DNA of 64,000 nt. It comes from Pseudobdellovibrionaceae bacterium (GTDB lineage: Bacteria; Bdellovibrionota; Bdellovibrionia; Bdellovibrionales; Bdellovibrionaceae). This document shows positions 1 through 8,231 of the stretch, one piece after another. The first letter of the stretch is position 1; each line of letters begins with the position of its first letter. The stretch lies in the NCBI GenBank assembly GCA_019637955.1, contig JAHBUS010000002.1, positions 186,001 through 250,000 on the forward strand, written 5' to 3'. The notes beneath the pieces were generated by a model, which saw only the letters and a program-made list of their open reading frames with translations, was not told where the DNA came from and searched no databases. The position numbers and the translations under genes are program-made.

Positions 1-816
1 GACCGCGGCCCCGCGGGCCTTGGGTTTCCAGCGGCCGTTGCGCACCTGACGGTCGATAAAGTAATCGATCGCCGCTTTGAGTTCAGCTTTGCGATTCTGT
101 TTGAGATACAAGAAGAGATGGGCGGGGCGAATCAGATTCAGCGCCGCGCGCACGCCGATGCCGAAACCTTTGCCCAGGTCGATCACGCAGAGAACGCGCT
201 CGGTTGAGATTCCTTGAAGGTGCATCATCTCGGCCAGCAGAGCCGCACCGTAAAGTTCATCGATCTCGGCTTTGCCGCAGCCGTAACCAAATTCGCTCGC
301 GCCGGTTTCAAGCGGTTTGCCCGCCGCCACCGCGCCGGGGGCCAAGCAGGTCACGCCAGTGCCGCGCGAAGAGACATCCCAGATCTTGCCGCGGTTCTCG
401 ACCGTGCCGTTCCAGATCCCGCGGCCATCGCCGCTGGTTTTTCCTTTTTTATTGGAGTGCTGAAGCTGAAGGTAGCGCGAAGCCATGTATTTGTTCGGCT
501 TGATTGTCGAGGGGTCGAACTTGCGCCCGGTCATCTCGTCATATTCGTTGATAATTTGGATCGAGAAGGTGGCCAGAAGCTTCTTTTTGAGGGCTTCGGT
601 CAACTGGTTCGGGTGGTCGGCGGGGATCAGACCCATCTCTTTGGCGAGCGGGAAGTTGAAGTAAGCGATCTCACCCATTCCGAGTTCGCGCACGCGGTAG
701 GGAACATAACCGTCGGGGACCTTGTCCATCCAAGGGTGGTGCCCGTCGACCTGATCAAAGGCGCTGTACATCGACGCGACATTCGCTGGAGTCTTTTTGA
801 TCTTGCGCGCGCCCAT
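1..816 (-). CDS. SelO/YdiU-like protein (5' part; continues past the left edge)
   Basis: I translated the minus strand from the ATG at 814-816, preceded by GGAGG, to base 1: 272 codons, open at the edge. Blocks align with the SelO pseudokinase (protein AMPylase) family: GDGRG near the middle, then an R-G-T-G-V-T block where SelO has L-K-G-A-G-L-T, then a segment ending LQGISTERVL that matches the SelO LGIPTTRAL segment, then RPAHLFLYL matching its (S)HVRFGHFEYF segment. The lysine normally in the KGAG block looks replaced by arginine, and the GDGRAVLRS segment reads YGCGKAEID. It is therefore a distant relative, and AMPylation activity is not assured. The C-terminal half lies outside the window. 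Confidence 0.62.
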   Translation of the reverse strand, partial: MGARKIKKTPANVASMYSAFDQVDGHHPWMDKVPDGYVPYRVRELGMGEIAYFNFPLAKEMGLIPADHPNQLTEALKKKLLATFSIQIINEYDEMTGRKFDPSTIKPNKYMASRYLQLQHSNKKGKTSGDGRGIWNGTVENRGKIWDVSSRGTGVTCLAPGAVAAGKPLETGASEFGYGCGKAEIDELYGAALLAEMMHLQGISTERVLCVIDLGKGFGIGVRAALNLIRPAHLFLYLKQNRKAELKAAIDYFIDRQVRNGRWKPKARGAAV

Positions 817-923
817 CTGGTTTGAAACCTCCGAAAAGTGTCGAACGTCTAACTCATCGGATGTCCGGTCCTGTTCTTGATTGAGACGGCGTCAAATTTA
901 GACCAAAAAACAGTCTAGTTTCT

Positions 924-956
924 TTGACCATGACCGATCAGACAGAAGTCTAGTCG
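924..956 (+). promoter_or_regulatory. Possible promoter of the 971 gene, with repeated AGTCTAG
   Basis: TTGACC at 924-929 is a good -35 match. The best -10 candidate (around TCTAGT, 949-954) is weak and the spacing is long. AGTCTAG occurs twice, at about 912-918 and 947-953, which could instead be an operator. The gap between the divergent SelO-like gene and the 971 gene is 154 bp. Confidence 0.3.
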
Positions 957-970
957 AGTCGAGGGGAAAC

Positions 971-1525
971 ATGAGACAAATGCGATTCTGGCTTCTGTCT
1001 ATTTTGGTTCTGCTGTTCATGGCTGAAAACGCCTCAGCGAAAGTGCCTGTCTGTGATCAGGCACCGAGCTTCGCGCAAGCCCGGAACTATGAAACTTTCG
1101 ATTTTTCGCGTCTGCCGAATCAAGTTCTGGTGGCCCGCGAAGCCGAAGTTTGGGTCGCCCATAAAGAAAAGGGTCTCAAGCTTTTTCTCAAACACAATTT
1201 CAAGAATATGAAGAGCGACGTGCGTTGCTCGAAGGCCCCTTACCAAGGCTCGATCAATCTGTCGACGTGGGTGCCCACGTTGATCGATCTTTCGACCGAA
1301 AAAAAATGGGGCGATTCCCTCTGGCAGATCCAGGCTTTGACCACCACCAAAAAAGTCGGTGTTTGGAGTCAAAAAGCCCGCTTGGCGCCCATCGAAGAGG
1401 TCCGCCGAATTGCTCAGCGCGGAATCTGGCGTCCCGGTGAGGGTGACTCTTACGAGTTGATCTGGGATCAAACCATCGACGGCGCGGTGTATTCGATCCG
1501 GGTTGTGTACGACGTTCTCCGTTGA
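971..1525 (+). CDS. Secreted protein of unknown function
   Basis: A 184-residue protein with a clear signal peptide: basic MRQMR start, hydrophobic core and an NASA-K cleavage site near residue 23. The start is supported by GAGGGG seven bases before the ATG. The mature part has two cysteines (one near the N terminus, one in RCSKAP) and is rich in basic and aromatic residues. I recognise no family. It probably acts in the periplasm. It is transcribed alone, divergent from the SelO-like gene, and the next gene follows after 72 bp. Confidence 0.7.
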   Translation: MRQMRFWLLSILVLLFMAENASAKVPVCDQAPSFAQARNYETFDFSRLPNQVLVAREAEVWVAHKEKGLKLFLKHNFKNMKSDVRCSKAPYQGSINLSTWVPTLIDLSTEKKWGDSLWQIQALTTTKKVGVWSQKARLAPIEEVRRIAQRGIWRPGEGDSYELIWDQTIDGAVYSIRVVYDVLR

Positions 1526-1563
1526 TCGTGAATGTCAGGAATCTGTTGGGATCATCCCGCATC

Positions 1564-1569
1564 TTGACA
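1564..1569 (+). promoter_or_regulatory. Consensus -35 hexamer before the porin gene
   Basis: An exact TTGACA lies 28 bp before the porin start codon, but no convincing -10 follows at 17 bp. A promoter here would give a very short or absent 5' leader. Low confidence. Confidence 0.2.
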
Positions 1570-1597
1570 GCTTTGGGCTCTGGCTTCAAACCAGGGC

Positions 1598-2761
1598 ATG
1601 CGTTTCTTGATCCTCTTCCTGCCGCTGCTTTTGAGCCCCGTCGCGGGTTGGTCGCAGAACACCGTCGATCTTGCCGAGTGGAGCAAGAAAATCGAATGGG
1701 CGGGCGATCTTCGCTACCGTTTTGCCAAAGCCAAAGAAAGCATCGATGACGAGCGCAGCTACCAACAGCTTCGCGCGCGTCTGGGCGTGCGCGCCGACGT
1801 CAACGAAAATACCCAGGCCGTGATCCGCTTCGCCACCGGTTCGAGCGCGATCAGCACCAACCAAACCTTGGGCGACGCCAAAGATCCCGGCATGCCCCGT
1901 CGCACGTTTGGCCTCGATCTTGGGTACATCGATTGGACGTTCGCGAAAGGCGGCAAAATCTGGGCGGGCCGCGCGGCCAATCCGTTCTGGTCGCCGGCCA
2001 AAGTGCAAACCGTTTTCGATTCGGATTTGGCCTTTGAAGGCCTCGCGGTCAAGTGGGAACCGAAGTGGAGCGCGTCGTCGGCTTTTGTGAATCTCGGCGG
2101 CTTTATCATCTCGGAAAATTTTGATTCTCCGTACGATGTCGTCGATACCGGCATCGCGGCCGCCGAGATCGGCTACTCGCAAAAAACTCCCATCGGCACC
2201 CTCACCGGCCGGGTCGGGACTTACCATTTTTTGAACATCCAAGATAAACAGATCAATGCCGTCGAGAAAGACGGAAAAGTCGATGCCTACTCGTACCCCT
2301 TTGATCGCTACCGCGGAAACACCGTGTACCCGAACGATCCGCTCGCGGCTCCCGACCAACGCAAGTATTACTTCCAAAATAAATACGTTTTGCAAGCCAT
2401 GGGTCTCGAGTGGAAACACAAGATTGGTCCCATCGAGCCGGCTCTTTTCTACGAGATCGTGAAGAATACCGAAGTCGACGATCAGAACACCGCCGTGGAG
2501 TACGGGTTTGCCGCCAAATGGGGCCGCACGTCTCTCAGCTGGGCCTTCATCGAAAAGCAAACCGACAGCATTGTCGGCACCTTTACGGATAGCGACACGA
2601 ACGGCGGCGGAACCGATAACAAGGGCACGCGCCTTTCTCTGGCGTATCAACTGAGCGACAACTCGTTGGTCGGTTTCAACCAGTTCCGCGCCACCCGCGG
2701 TGTCCATTCGGTGTCTCGCGATTACACCGGTTCGCAGCTGGATTTCGTCGTCAGCTTCTAA
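1598..2761 (+). CDS. Outer-membrane porin, Porin_5 (putative porin) type
   Basis: A 387-residue protein with a signal peptide (residues 1-20, ending GWSQ) and then an alternating beta-strand pattern to the end, closing with a strand that ends in VSF, the classic C-terminal aromatic signature of barrel proteins. Right after the signal come GDLRYRF and LRARLGV, and then NQTLGD...RRTFGLDLGYIDW, features of the putative-porin family common in Bdellovibrio-like bacteria. The gene at 8232 is a clear paralogue and shares the LRxRxGV, NQTLGD and RRxxGLDxxYxDW blocks. The family forms diffusion channels. Substrate is unknown, though the neighbouring pstS makes an anion plausible. No strong ribosome binding site is visible. 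Confidence 0.8.
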   Translation: MRFLILFLPLLLSPVAGWSQNTVDLAEWSKKIEWAGDLRYRFAKAKESIDDERSYQQLRARLGVRADVNENTQAVIRFATGSSAISTNQTLGDAKDPGMPRRTFGLDLGYIDWTFAKGGKIWAGRAANPFWSPAKVQTVFDSDLAFEGLAVKWEPKWSASSAFVNLGGFIISENFDSPYDVVDTGIAAAEIGYSQKTPIGTLTGRVGTYHFLNIQDKQINAVEKDGKVDAYSYPFDRYRGNTVYPNDPLAAPDQRKYYFQNKYVLQAMGLEWKHKIGPIEPALFYEIVKNTEVDDQNTAVEYGFAAKWGRTSLSWAFIEKQTDSIVGTFTDSDTNGGGTDNKGTRLSLAYQLSDNSLVGFNQFRATRGVHSVSRDYTGSQLDFVVSF

Positions 2762-2772
2762 GAGCGCTTCTC

Positions 2773-2790
2773 CTGACAGAACACTGACAA
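2773..2790 (+). promoter_or_regulatory. Pho-box-like direct repeat upstream of pstS
   Basis: CTGACA occurs at 2773-2778 and again at 2784-2789, exactly 11 bp apart, giving two 7-bp half-sites with a 4-bp spacer. That is the PhoB binding architecture; the E. coli half-site is CTGTCAT, one base different in the core. It lies 131 bp before the start codon of a PstS-type gene. Direct sequence match plus inference; binding is untested. Confidence 0.5.
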
Positions 2791-2920
2791 TCCTCAAAAT
2801 CCCAACCAAATCTCGACATAAAGCCAACGTGATTTCGGGTATGTTCCCGCCTAGAAGCGATGGCTGCAAATGAACCTTTTATTCAGTTCAATTATGAGCT
2901 GAAAAACACAGGAGTCGAAC

Positions 2921-3745
2921 ATGAACAAGTTCCTCGTGAGTGCTTTGCTGGTTGTTTCTTCAATCGCATCGGCACAAACAAAAGTGACCTTCGCAGGATC
3001 GGACACCTTGGCCGGCGCCCTCACCGACGCGATCATCGCGGCCGGCATGGATCAACAAATTCAGTACATCGGCGGCGGATCCGGTAATGCCGAAAAGAAC
3101 CTTTTGTCGGGCGATCAAGGCATCGGCCCCATGTCTCGCGAAGTGAAGCCCGAAATCGCAGCGCAATTGACCGCTCGCGGGATCAACCTCACCGGTCACG
3201 TCGTGGCTTTGGATGGCATCGCGATGTTCGTCAAAGACAACAACGCCGTTGCTACGCTCGACGTCAAAACCGTTGCTCGCATCTACACTTGTGAATTCAC
3301 GAAGTGGGAACAAATCCCCGGTTCAGGCATGAAAGGCGACATCAAAGCTTACCGTCGCAATGACGTGTCAGGCACGACGGACGCGTTCAAGCACTTCACC
3401 GGCCTGAAATCGTTCGGTGCTTGTGTCACCGTTTTGAACGAAACGGCGGACATCGCCGAAGCGACGGCTCGTGATGTTCAAGCCATCGGCTACGCGGGTC
3501 TTTCGGGTAAAGTCGCTGAAAACCGCATCGTTGCTTTGTCGGCCACTGCGGGCGCTCCCTCGGTCCTTCCGACGACCGCAACCATCCGTGATTTCTCGTA
3601 CCCCTTTGCACGCAAACTGTACGTTTACGAAGTGACGGGCGCACGCACGGCCAATGAAACAGAGCTCCAGTTGATGTCTTACATCACCGACCGCTCGTTC
3701 ATGGACCCGATCGTTCAAGCGCACGAATTCATCACCATCGACTAA
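2921..3745 (+). CDS. pstS: PstS-type phosphate-binding protein
   Basis: A 274-residue periplasmic substrate-binding protein. The signal peptide is residues 1-18, ending IASA. The mature N terminus has FAGSDTL, the usual GS(D/S)T ligand loop, and SGTTDAF at residues 150-156 matches the SGT phosphate-binding loop of PstS. The family delivers phosphate to the PstCAB transporter, but no pstC, pstA or pstB lies in this window. The gene stands between a porin and a cytochrome gene, so capture for another use, or a transporter elsewhere, are both possible. AGGAG precedes the ATG, and a Pho-box-like site lies upstream. Confidence 0.78.
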   Translation: MNKFLVSALLVVSSIASAQTKVTFAGSDTLAGALTDAIIAAGMDQQIQYIGGGSGNAEKNLLSGDQGIGPMSREVKPEIAAQLTARGINLTGHVVALDGIAMFVKDNNAVATLDVKTVARIYTCEFTKWEQIPGSGMKGDIKAYRRNDVSGTTDAFKHFTGLKSFGACVTVLNETADIAEATARDVQAIGYAGLSGKVAENRIVALSATAGAPSVLPTTATIRDFSYPFARKLYVYEVTGARTANETELQLMSYITDRSFMDPIVQAHEFITID

Positions 3746-3746
3746 T

Positions 3747-3767
3747 GACAGGCCCGCAGGGCTTGTC
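3747..3767 (+). other. Intercistronic hairpin after pstS
   Basis: GACAGGCCC and GGGCTTGTC can pair over nine positions (one G-U) around a GCA loop. No T-run follows; the ribosome binding site of the next gene does. It looks more like a stabilising or attenuating hairpin than a terminator. Confidence 0.45.
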
Positions 3768-3779
3768 TGAAGGAGAAGA

Positions 3780-6404
3780 ATGAATCAGCGAAAGCTCGAC
3801 AAACGCTTTCTGAAAATGGGGCTCACAGCAATGTGGGCCCTGCTGTCATTGTCGGCCTGCGGAAACAACCGCGAGATGTCCGAAGCGGACCGCCTTCGCG
3901 CCGAGAACTGCACGCCCGTCGAAGCGATGCATGAGTTCCAAGAAACGCCTTTCCGCGGCGGCACGGACATCATCTACTCGTTTCAAAATATCCGCGCGAC
4001 CGTCAATTCAGCCTGCGCCGGCTGCCACCAGTCACCCGCCCGTAGCGGCGGCTTCACTTACCGCGACAGCTGGGAAGGCGCCGAAGTCCTCTTGAACGGG
4101 GAGCGCCTCTGGATCGACGGCTTTAAAGAGGCCGCGGTGAAGATGCGAAACTCCATGCTGCATGAAGATCCTGCGAAGCGCATGCCCCCGCCCGAACGCC
4201 GCGAGAAAAATCCCGAGGCTTTTCTCGAAATCGGCCGGCAAATCGATCTTTGGATCAAGGCCGGAACACCAAACGGCACGTTCCGTCTCGGCAAAGCTCC
4301 CGAAAATCCGCGCGGCAAACCGCGCCCCGAAAAACCTCATTCCACCTCGGATCTGGGAGACTGCGTTCCGAAAGCTAAACTCATCGGCTTCGATTACCAG
4401 ACGGATCGCAAGTTCGAGAACGCGACCGCGCTGCCAAAATACTTAAGCGAGACCGACATGTTCACTCTCGATCCCTACGCGCTCGCGCAAAAAGGGACGC
4501 TCGCGTACAATGTCGAGTACCCTCTCTGGGCCGACAATGCCGAGAAGGGCCGTTGGGTTCACGTCCCCTGGGCGATGCAAAACGGAAAGCTCGTCAAACA
4601 ATCAATCAAGTACAATCCCGTCACTCAGCAGTTCGACATTCCCGAGAACACGCGCTTTTACAAGTCGTTCTACCGGGCGGTCACCTTGCCGAATAAAAAA
4701 ATTAAAATGCGCCGGATGGAAACTCGAATCATCGTCGCGCGCACGCCTTGGGAGAAGTCCCTCTTCGGCAGCTACCAATGGGACGAAACCGAACAGGTCG
4801 CCGTGCTGGTGGAAGCGCCTTACCGAGACGGGACGCCCTGGAAAGACTTGGAGTTCGACGTCGTCGTCGATGAAGCCAAGCTCAAAATGCGTCCCTACGC
4901 CATTCCGGGCCGTCAACGCTGCATCGACTGCCATATGGGAAGTCCCACGCAGAACTTCGTCCTCGGTTTTCAACCTTTGCAAATCAACAAGCGTCCGTGG
5001 GGAGCCGCGGGACGTCTCGACATTCCGGCCTCGCACGACTTGGACCAGGTGTCTCGCTTCGTCGACTATGGACTGTTGAGTGGTTTGAAAACCGCCGATG
5101 AACTGCCCGTGCTCGAAAATTCAGGCCGCATCGCGCCTCGCAACGTGCATGAACTCCGCGCCAACGGGTACACCGTCGGCAACTGTTACCATTGTCACAA
5201 CCCCAAGGGACTTGCCTTCACCAAAGAAAATGGCGTTCAACTGGCGTTGGGACCGGGCGATCTTTTCAATTTCAATACGCAGCAAAAATCGATTCAGATC
5301 CCGAGCCGCCGCTTGGTTCACCAGGCGGGTGAACTCGATTCGTCGCAGATCTGGCGCAAAGTCGCCGACTCGCCGGCGCAGCAGGGGATGTTCTCGCAGA
5401 TGCCCATGCACACGCCCGGTTCTCCGGATTGCAAAGTCTTGACGGTGATGGGCAAGTGGATCCGGTCTTTCGAAAGCGAAGAGGCGGCTCTCGCTTTTGA
5501 ACCCGCGTGCAAGAAAGAAAATCCTTGGAGTTGGGTCGACATGGACTTTACCTGGGTCGAAGGCGAAAGCTACGTGCCCCGTCGCGCGGACTGGAAAGAC
5601 ACCGGCACCGGCATGCCCGCGAAGTACCGCGAGCTGCACTTAACGCCGTCTTTGCAGCAAGCCATCACGACCGAATACCCGGTGGGCTATTGGACCAAGA
5701 AGCCGATCTGCGCATTTCCCGAAAAAGAAATCGCCAAAGAAGATCGCCGACCCTGGATGTACAAAGACAAAGAGATGACGCAGCCGAAGCGTCCGCTCGG
5801 CGAGATCTACGCGACGACGCCCGGTTCATATTTCTATCGCAACACGTGCGCGAAGTGCCACGGACCCAAAGCGGACGGTGACACCTCGCTCGCCAAGGGC
5901 ATGCTCAATTGGTCGGGCGGAAAAGTTCGCGTCGCGAACTTCATGCGGGGCATGTTCGGCAATAAGAACGAAAATTTAAAGACCTTCGATCTCGACGGAC
6001 GCAATCTCGGCGGCAATTACCTGATTTGGATGGCGATGGAAGGCACTCGCGTGCAGTTCCCTCCCGAAGCGGCCTCTTACGTTGGCAAACACGGTGGCCA
6101 AATGCTGAATGGCATTCGCGAAAAATGTTTGGCGCAGATTTCGACCGACAAACCATCGTCGCCCAACTTCATGGACCACGAGATTTTCAATAAAGTGTGT
6201 TTCATGGACAACTTGGCTCCCGGTCATCCTGATTTGGCTTTCAATCCGCGAACCAACAAGCCCTTAAATCCCGAACGCGTCGAAGAGTGGCTCGACCGGG
6301 CGGCGTGGAATGCGGGATGGGCGGTTTTCAAATTCTTAGAAACCGCGTCCGAAGGGAATTGGGGAACGGCGATCGATCAGTGCGAAGTGGCTTTCCCAAA
6401 ATAA
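3780..6404 (+). CDS. Tetrahaem c-type cytochrome lipoprotein, SO2930-like
   Basis: An 874-residue exported protein. The signal peptide ends in LSAC, a lipobox, so it should be lipid-anchored. Four CxxCH haem sites are visible: CAGCH at residue 79, CIDCH at 381, CYHCH at 469 and CAKCH at 690. The middle region (YPLWADNAEKGRW, FDIPENTRFYKSF, METRIIV) resembles the SO2930 family of haem proteins. The C-terminal CAKCHGPKADG segment looks like a separate cytochrome c domain. AGGAGAAG sits just before the ATG. It is followed at once by a dihaem lipoprotein and a haem-bearing barrel, which suggests an electron path across the periplasm to the outer membrane. Redox partner and acceptor are unknown. 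Confidence 0.82.
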   Translation: MNQRKLDKRFLKMGLTAMWALLSLSACGNNREMSEADRLRAENCTPVEAMHEFQETPFRGGTDIIYSFQNIRATVNSACAGCHQSPARSGGFTYRDSWEGAEVLLNGERLWIDGFKEAAVKMRNSMLHEDPAKRMPPPERREKNPEAFLEIGRQIDLWIKAGTPNGTFRLGKAPENPRGKPRPEKPHSTSDLGDCVPKAKLIGFDYQTDRKFENATALPKYLSETDMFTLDPYALAQKGTLAYNVEYPLWADNAEKGRWVHVPWAMQNGKLVKQSIKYNPVTQQFDIPENTRFYKSFYRAVTLPNKKIKMRRMETRIIVARTPWEKSLFGSYQWDETEQVAVLVEAPYRDGTPWKDLEFDVVVDEAKLKMRPYAIPGRQRCIDCHMGSPTQNFVLGFQPLQINKRPWGAAGRLDIPASHDLDQVSRFVDYGLLSGLKTADELPVLENSGRIAPRNVHELRANGYTVGNCYHCHNPKGLAFTKENGVQLALGPGDLFNFNTQQKSIQIPSRRLVHQAGELDSSQIWRKVADSPAQQGMFSQMPMHTPGSPDCKVLTVMGKWIRSFESEEAALAFEPACKKENPWSWVDMDFTWVEGESYVPRRADWKDTGTGMPAKYRELHLTPSLQQAITTEYPVGYWTKKPICAFPEKEIAKEDRRPWMYKDKEMTQPKRPLGEIYATTPGSYFYRNTCAKCHGPKADGDTSLAKGMLNWSGGKVRVANFMRGMFGNKNENLKTFDLDGRNLGGNYLIWMAMEGTRVQFPPEAASYVGKHGGQMLNGIREKCLAQISTDKPSSPNFMDHEIFNKVCFMDNLAPGHPDLAFNPRTNKPLNPERVEEWLDRAAWNAGWAVFKFLETASEGNWGTAIDQCEVAFPK

Positions 6405-6428
6405 CCGCGGATGCGAACGGAGTTGAAG

Positions 6429-7088
6429 ATGACAAGAATCGTAAAAACTTTGATCGGATTTTCGGTGGCCGCGGTCTTGGCCTCTTGCAACTACAGCAAG
6501 CAAAAAGAGGCGCCCGCCGGGAACAGACCGGGCGGCGCTCGCGTTCAAGATTTGGGACCTTTGGATTACGCCACCATCAAGCAAACCGTGATTGGGCCGC
6601 AGTGTCTGAGCTGCCACTCCAATCAGACCGGCAACAAAGGCAATTTGAACCTCGAGACTTATCAAGCCGTTCGCGCTTCGCTCAATCGTCTCGCGTACCG
6701 ATCGCTTGAAAAGCGCGACATGCCTCCGCAAGGCTTGCCCTCGGCGGAGACCTCGATTCTACGCGCCTGGCTGGACTCCGGCGCTCCCGAGACTGTGATG
6801 CCCGGTGCGCCCGCCGAAAAACCCGGCGCGGGCCTCGAGGTGGGCCCGGTGAGTTTCACCAAGATTCGCGATCAGATTTTTGAATCCAAATGTTTGGCGT
6901 GTCACGCGGGTGCCAATCCCGCGGCCAGTTTGGATTTGACCTCGCTGAGCGAAGTTCGTAACAAGATCACCAAGATTTTCGAAGCTGTGATCGTGAAGCA
7001 AACCATGCCGATCGAGCCGTTCCCGGCGCTGTCGCCAAAGGAGCGGAAAGTGCTTCTGAATTGGATCGATCTGGGGATGCCTGAGTGA
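6429..7088 (+). CDS. Dihaem c-type cytochrome lipoprotein
   Basis: I chose the ATG at 6429 because CGGAG lies seven bases upstream and a signal peptide with lipobox (VLASC) follows at once. An in-frame ATG at 6411 would only lengthen the leader. The product has 219 residues with two internally similar halves, each with a CxxCH site: CLSCH at residue 59 and CLACH at 155. Each is preceded by a Y/F-x-x-I-(K/R)-x-x-(V/I) stretch, typical of the short cytochrome modules often annotated as planctomycete-type cytochrome c. It ends in a GTGA overlap with the next gene, so the two are translationally coupled. Confidence 0.8.
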   Translation: MTRIVKTLIGFSVAAVLASCNYSKQKEAPAGNRPGGARVQDLGPLDYATIKQTVIGPQCLSCHSNQTGNKGNLNLETYQAVRASLNRLAYRSLEKRDMPPQGLPSAETSILRAWLDSGAPETVMPGAPAEKPGAGLEVGPVSFTKIRDQIFESKCLACHAGANPAASLDLTSLSEVRNKITKIFEAVIVKQTMPIEPFPALSPKERKVLLNWIDLGMPE

Positions 7089-8224
7089 AACTTTTGTTGC
7101 TGATTTTTGCGGCGTTGTTCGGCCTTCACGCGGAGGCGTTTCCGGACTTGGTCCGCCACGGTTACCTTCAGTGCATCACCTGTCACGTCAGCGTCACGGG
7201 CGGCAATCTGATCAATCCTTACGGCCGCTCGATCTCGAAAGAGCTTCTCTCGCAGCCCACGCTCGGCGGTAAAGCCGCCGCCGAGGGCGACGAAGAGGTC
7301 TTGTACGGCCTCGCTCCGGGACCCGAGTGGCTTCAATACGGCGGCGACGTCCGCATTCTGCAATCGTTCATCGAATCCAAACAGGCCTCCAAAGGCCGCT
7401 TCTTTATCATGCAAGTGGATCTCGACGCCGCCGCGACGGTCATCGCCGACCGGTTGAAGGTCGTCTTGTCGGTGGGCCGCATTGAGCCCCGCGTGCAAGA
7501 GGCGACCGCCCCGGATTTTGTTTCGAGCCCTCGTCACTGGGTGGAGTTGATCTTGAGCGCGCCCGAAGCGGACGACCGCTGGGCGTTTCGGCTGGGCCGT
7601 TTCATGCCCGCGTTTGGAATCGGTTTCGCGGAGCACACCTTCGTGAGCCGCGGACTGCTCGGTTTCGGTCCCGGGCAAGAACGCTACGCGGGCGAACTCT
7701 CGTTGATCACCGAGAACTACCAGGTGATCGCGACGGGCATTTTGTCGCAGGCGAGCGGCAATCAAATTCAGCACGAGCAGGGCGGCATCCTGCAAGCGGC
7801 GACCGCCATCGGAAGCAACTCCAAGTTGGGTTTGAATTACTATCAGACCAAGCAGAAAACGCCCGCGGGGCTTGAGTTCGACCGCAAAATCTACGGCGCC
7901 TTCGCGCACATCTCGTTCACGAAGGAGTGGTACGGTCTCTGGGACCTGGCGCGTCCACAAGGGGCGGACGAAAAATGGGGGCTCGTTTCGACCTTCAAAC
8001 TCGGCCATGAAATTCGCCAGGGACTGCATTTGTTGGGCGTTCATGAATTCGCCAATATGAACGTCGACCAAGCCGACCCCCGTTTCGAGGCGTATTCGGT
8101 CGGGGCGCAGTGGTTTCCGCGCCCGCATCTCGATTTTTTGGGTTACTACCGCAAGGAACGAAACTCGGCCTTGGACAACAGCTTCTCGGATGCGGTTTGG
8201 TTGATCGGTCACTTCTACTTGTAG
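7085..8224 (+). CDS. Outer-membrane beta-barrel with its own N-terminal c-type haem site
   Basis: A 379-residue protein from a GTG start that overlaps the stop of the dihaem gene. After a signal peptide (residues 1-18, ending HAEA) there is one haem site, CITCH, at residue 30, only about a dozen residues into the mature chain, followed by an NPYGR motif. The rest alternates like a beta-barrel (GRFMPAFGIGF, LGLNYYQTK, HLDFLGYYRKERNS) and ends in FYL, an acceptable barrel C-terminal signature. A haem at the mouth of a barrel suggests electron transfer at or through the outer membrane, comparable in concept to porin-cytochrome conduits but with both parts in one chain. I do not recognise a named family. 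Confidence 0.72.
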   Translation: MKLLLLIFAALFGLHAEAFPDLVRHGYLQCITCHVSVTGGNLINPYGRSISKELLSQPTLGGKAAAEGDEEVLYGLAPGPEWLQYGGDVRILQSFIESKQASKGRFFIMQVDLDAAATVIADRLKVVLSVGRIEPRVQEATAPDFVSSPRHWVELILSAPEADDRWAFRLGRFMPAFGIGFAEHTFVSRGLLGFGPGQERYAGELSLITENYQVIATGILSQASGNQIQHEQGGILQAATAIGSNSKLGLNYYQTKQKTPAGLEFDRKIYGAFAHISFTKEWYGLWDLARPQGADEKWGLVSTFKLGHEIRQGLHLLGVHEFANMNVDQADPRFEAYSVGAQWFPRPHLDFLGYYRKERNSALDNSFSDAVWLIGHFYL

Positions 8225-8231
8225 GAGCCAT

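Noticed and set aside
214-825. A 203-codon plus-strand frame at the left edge
   Set aside because: It is antisense to the SelO-like gene, which has conserved blocks and a ribosome binding site.
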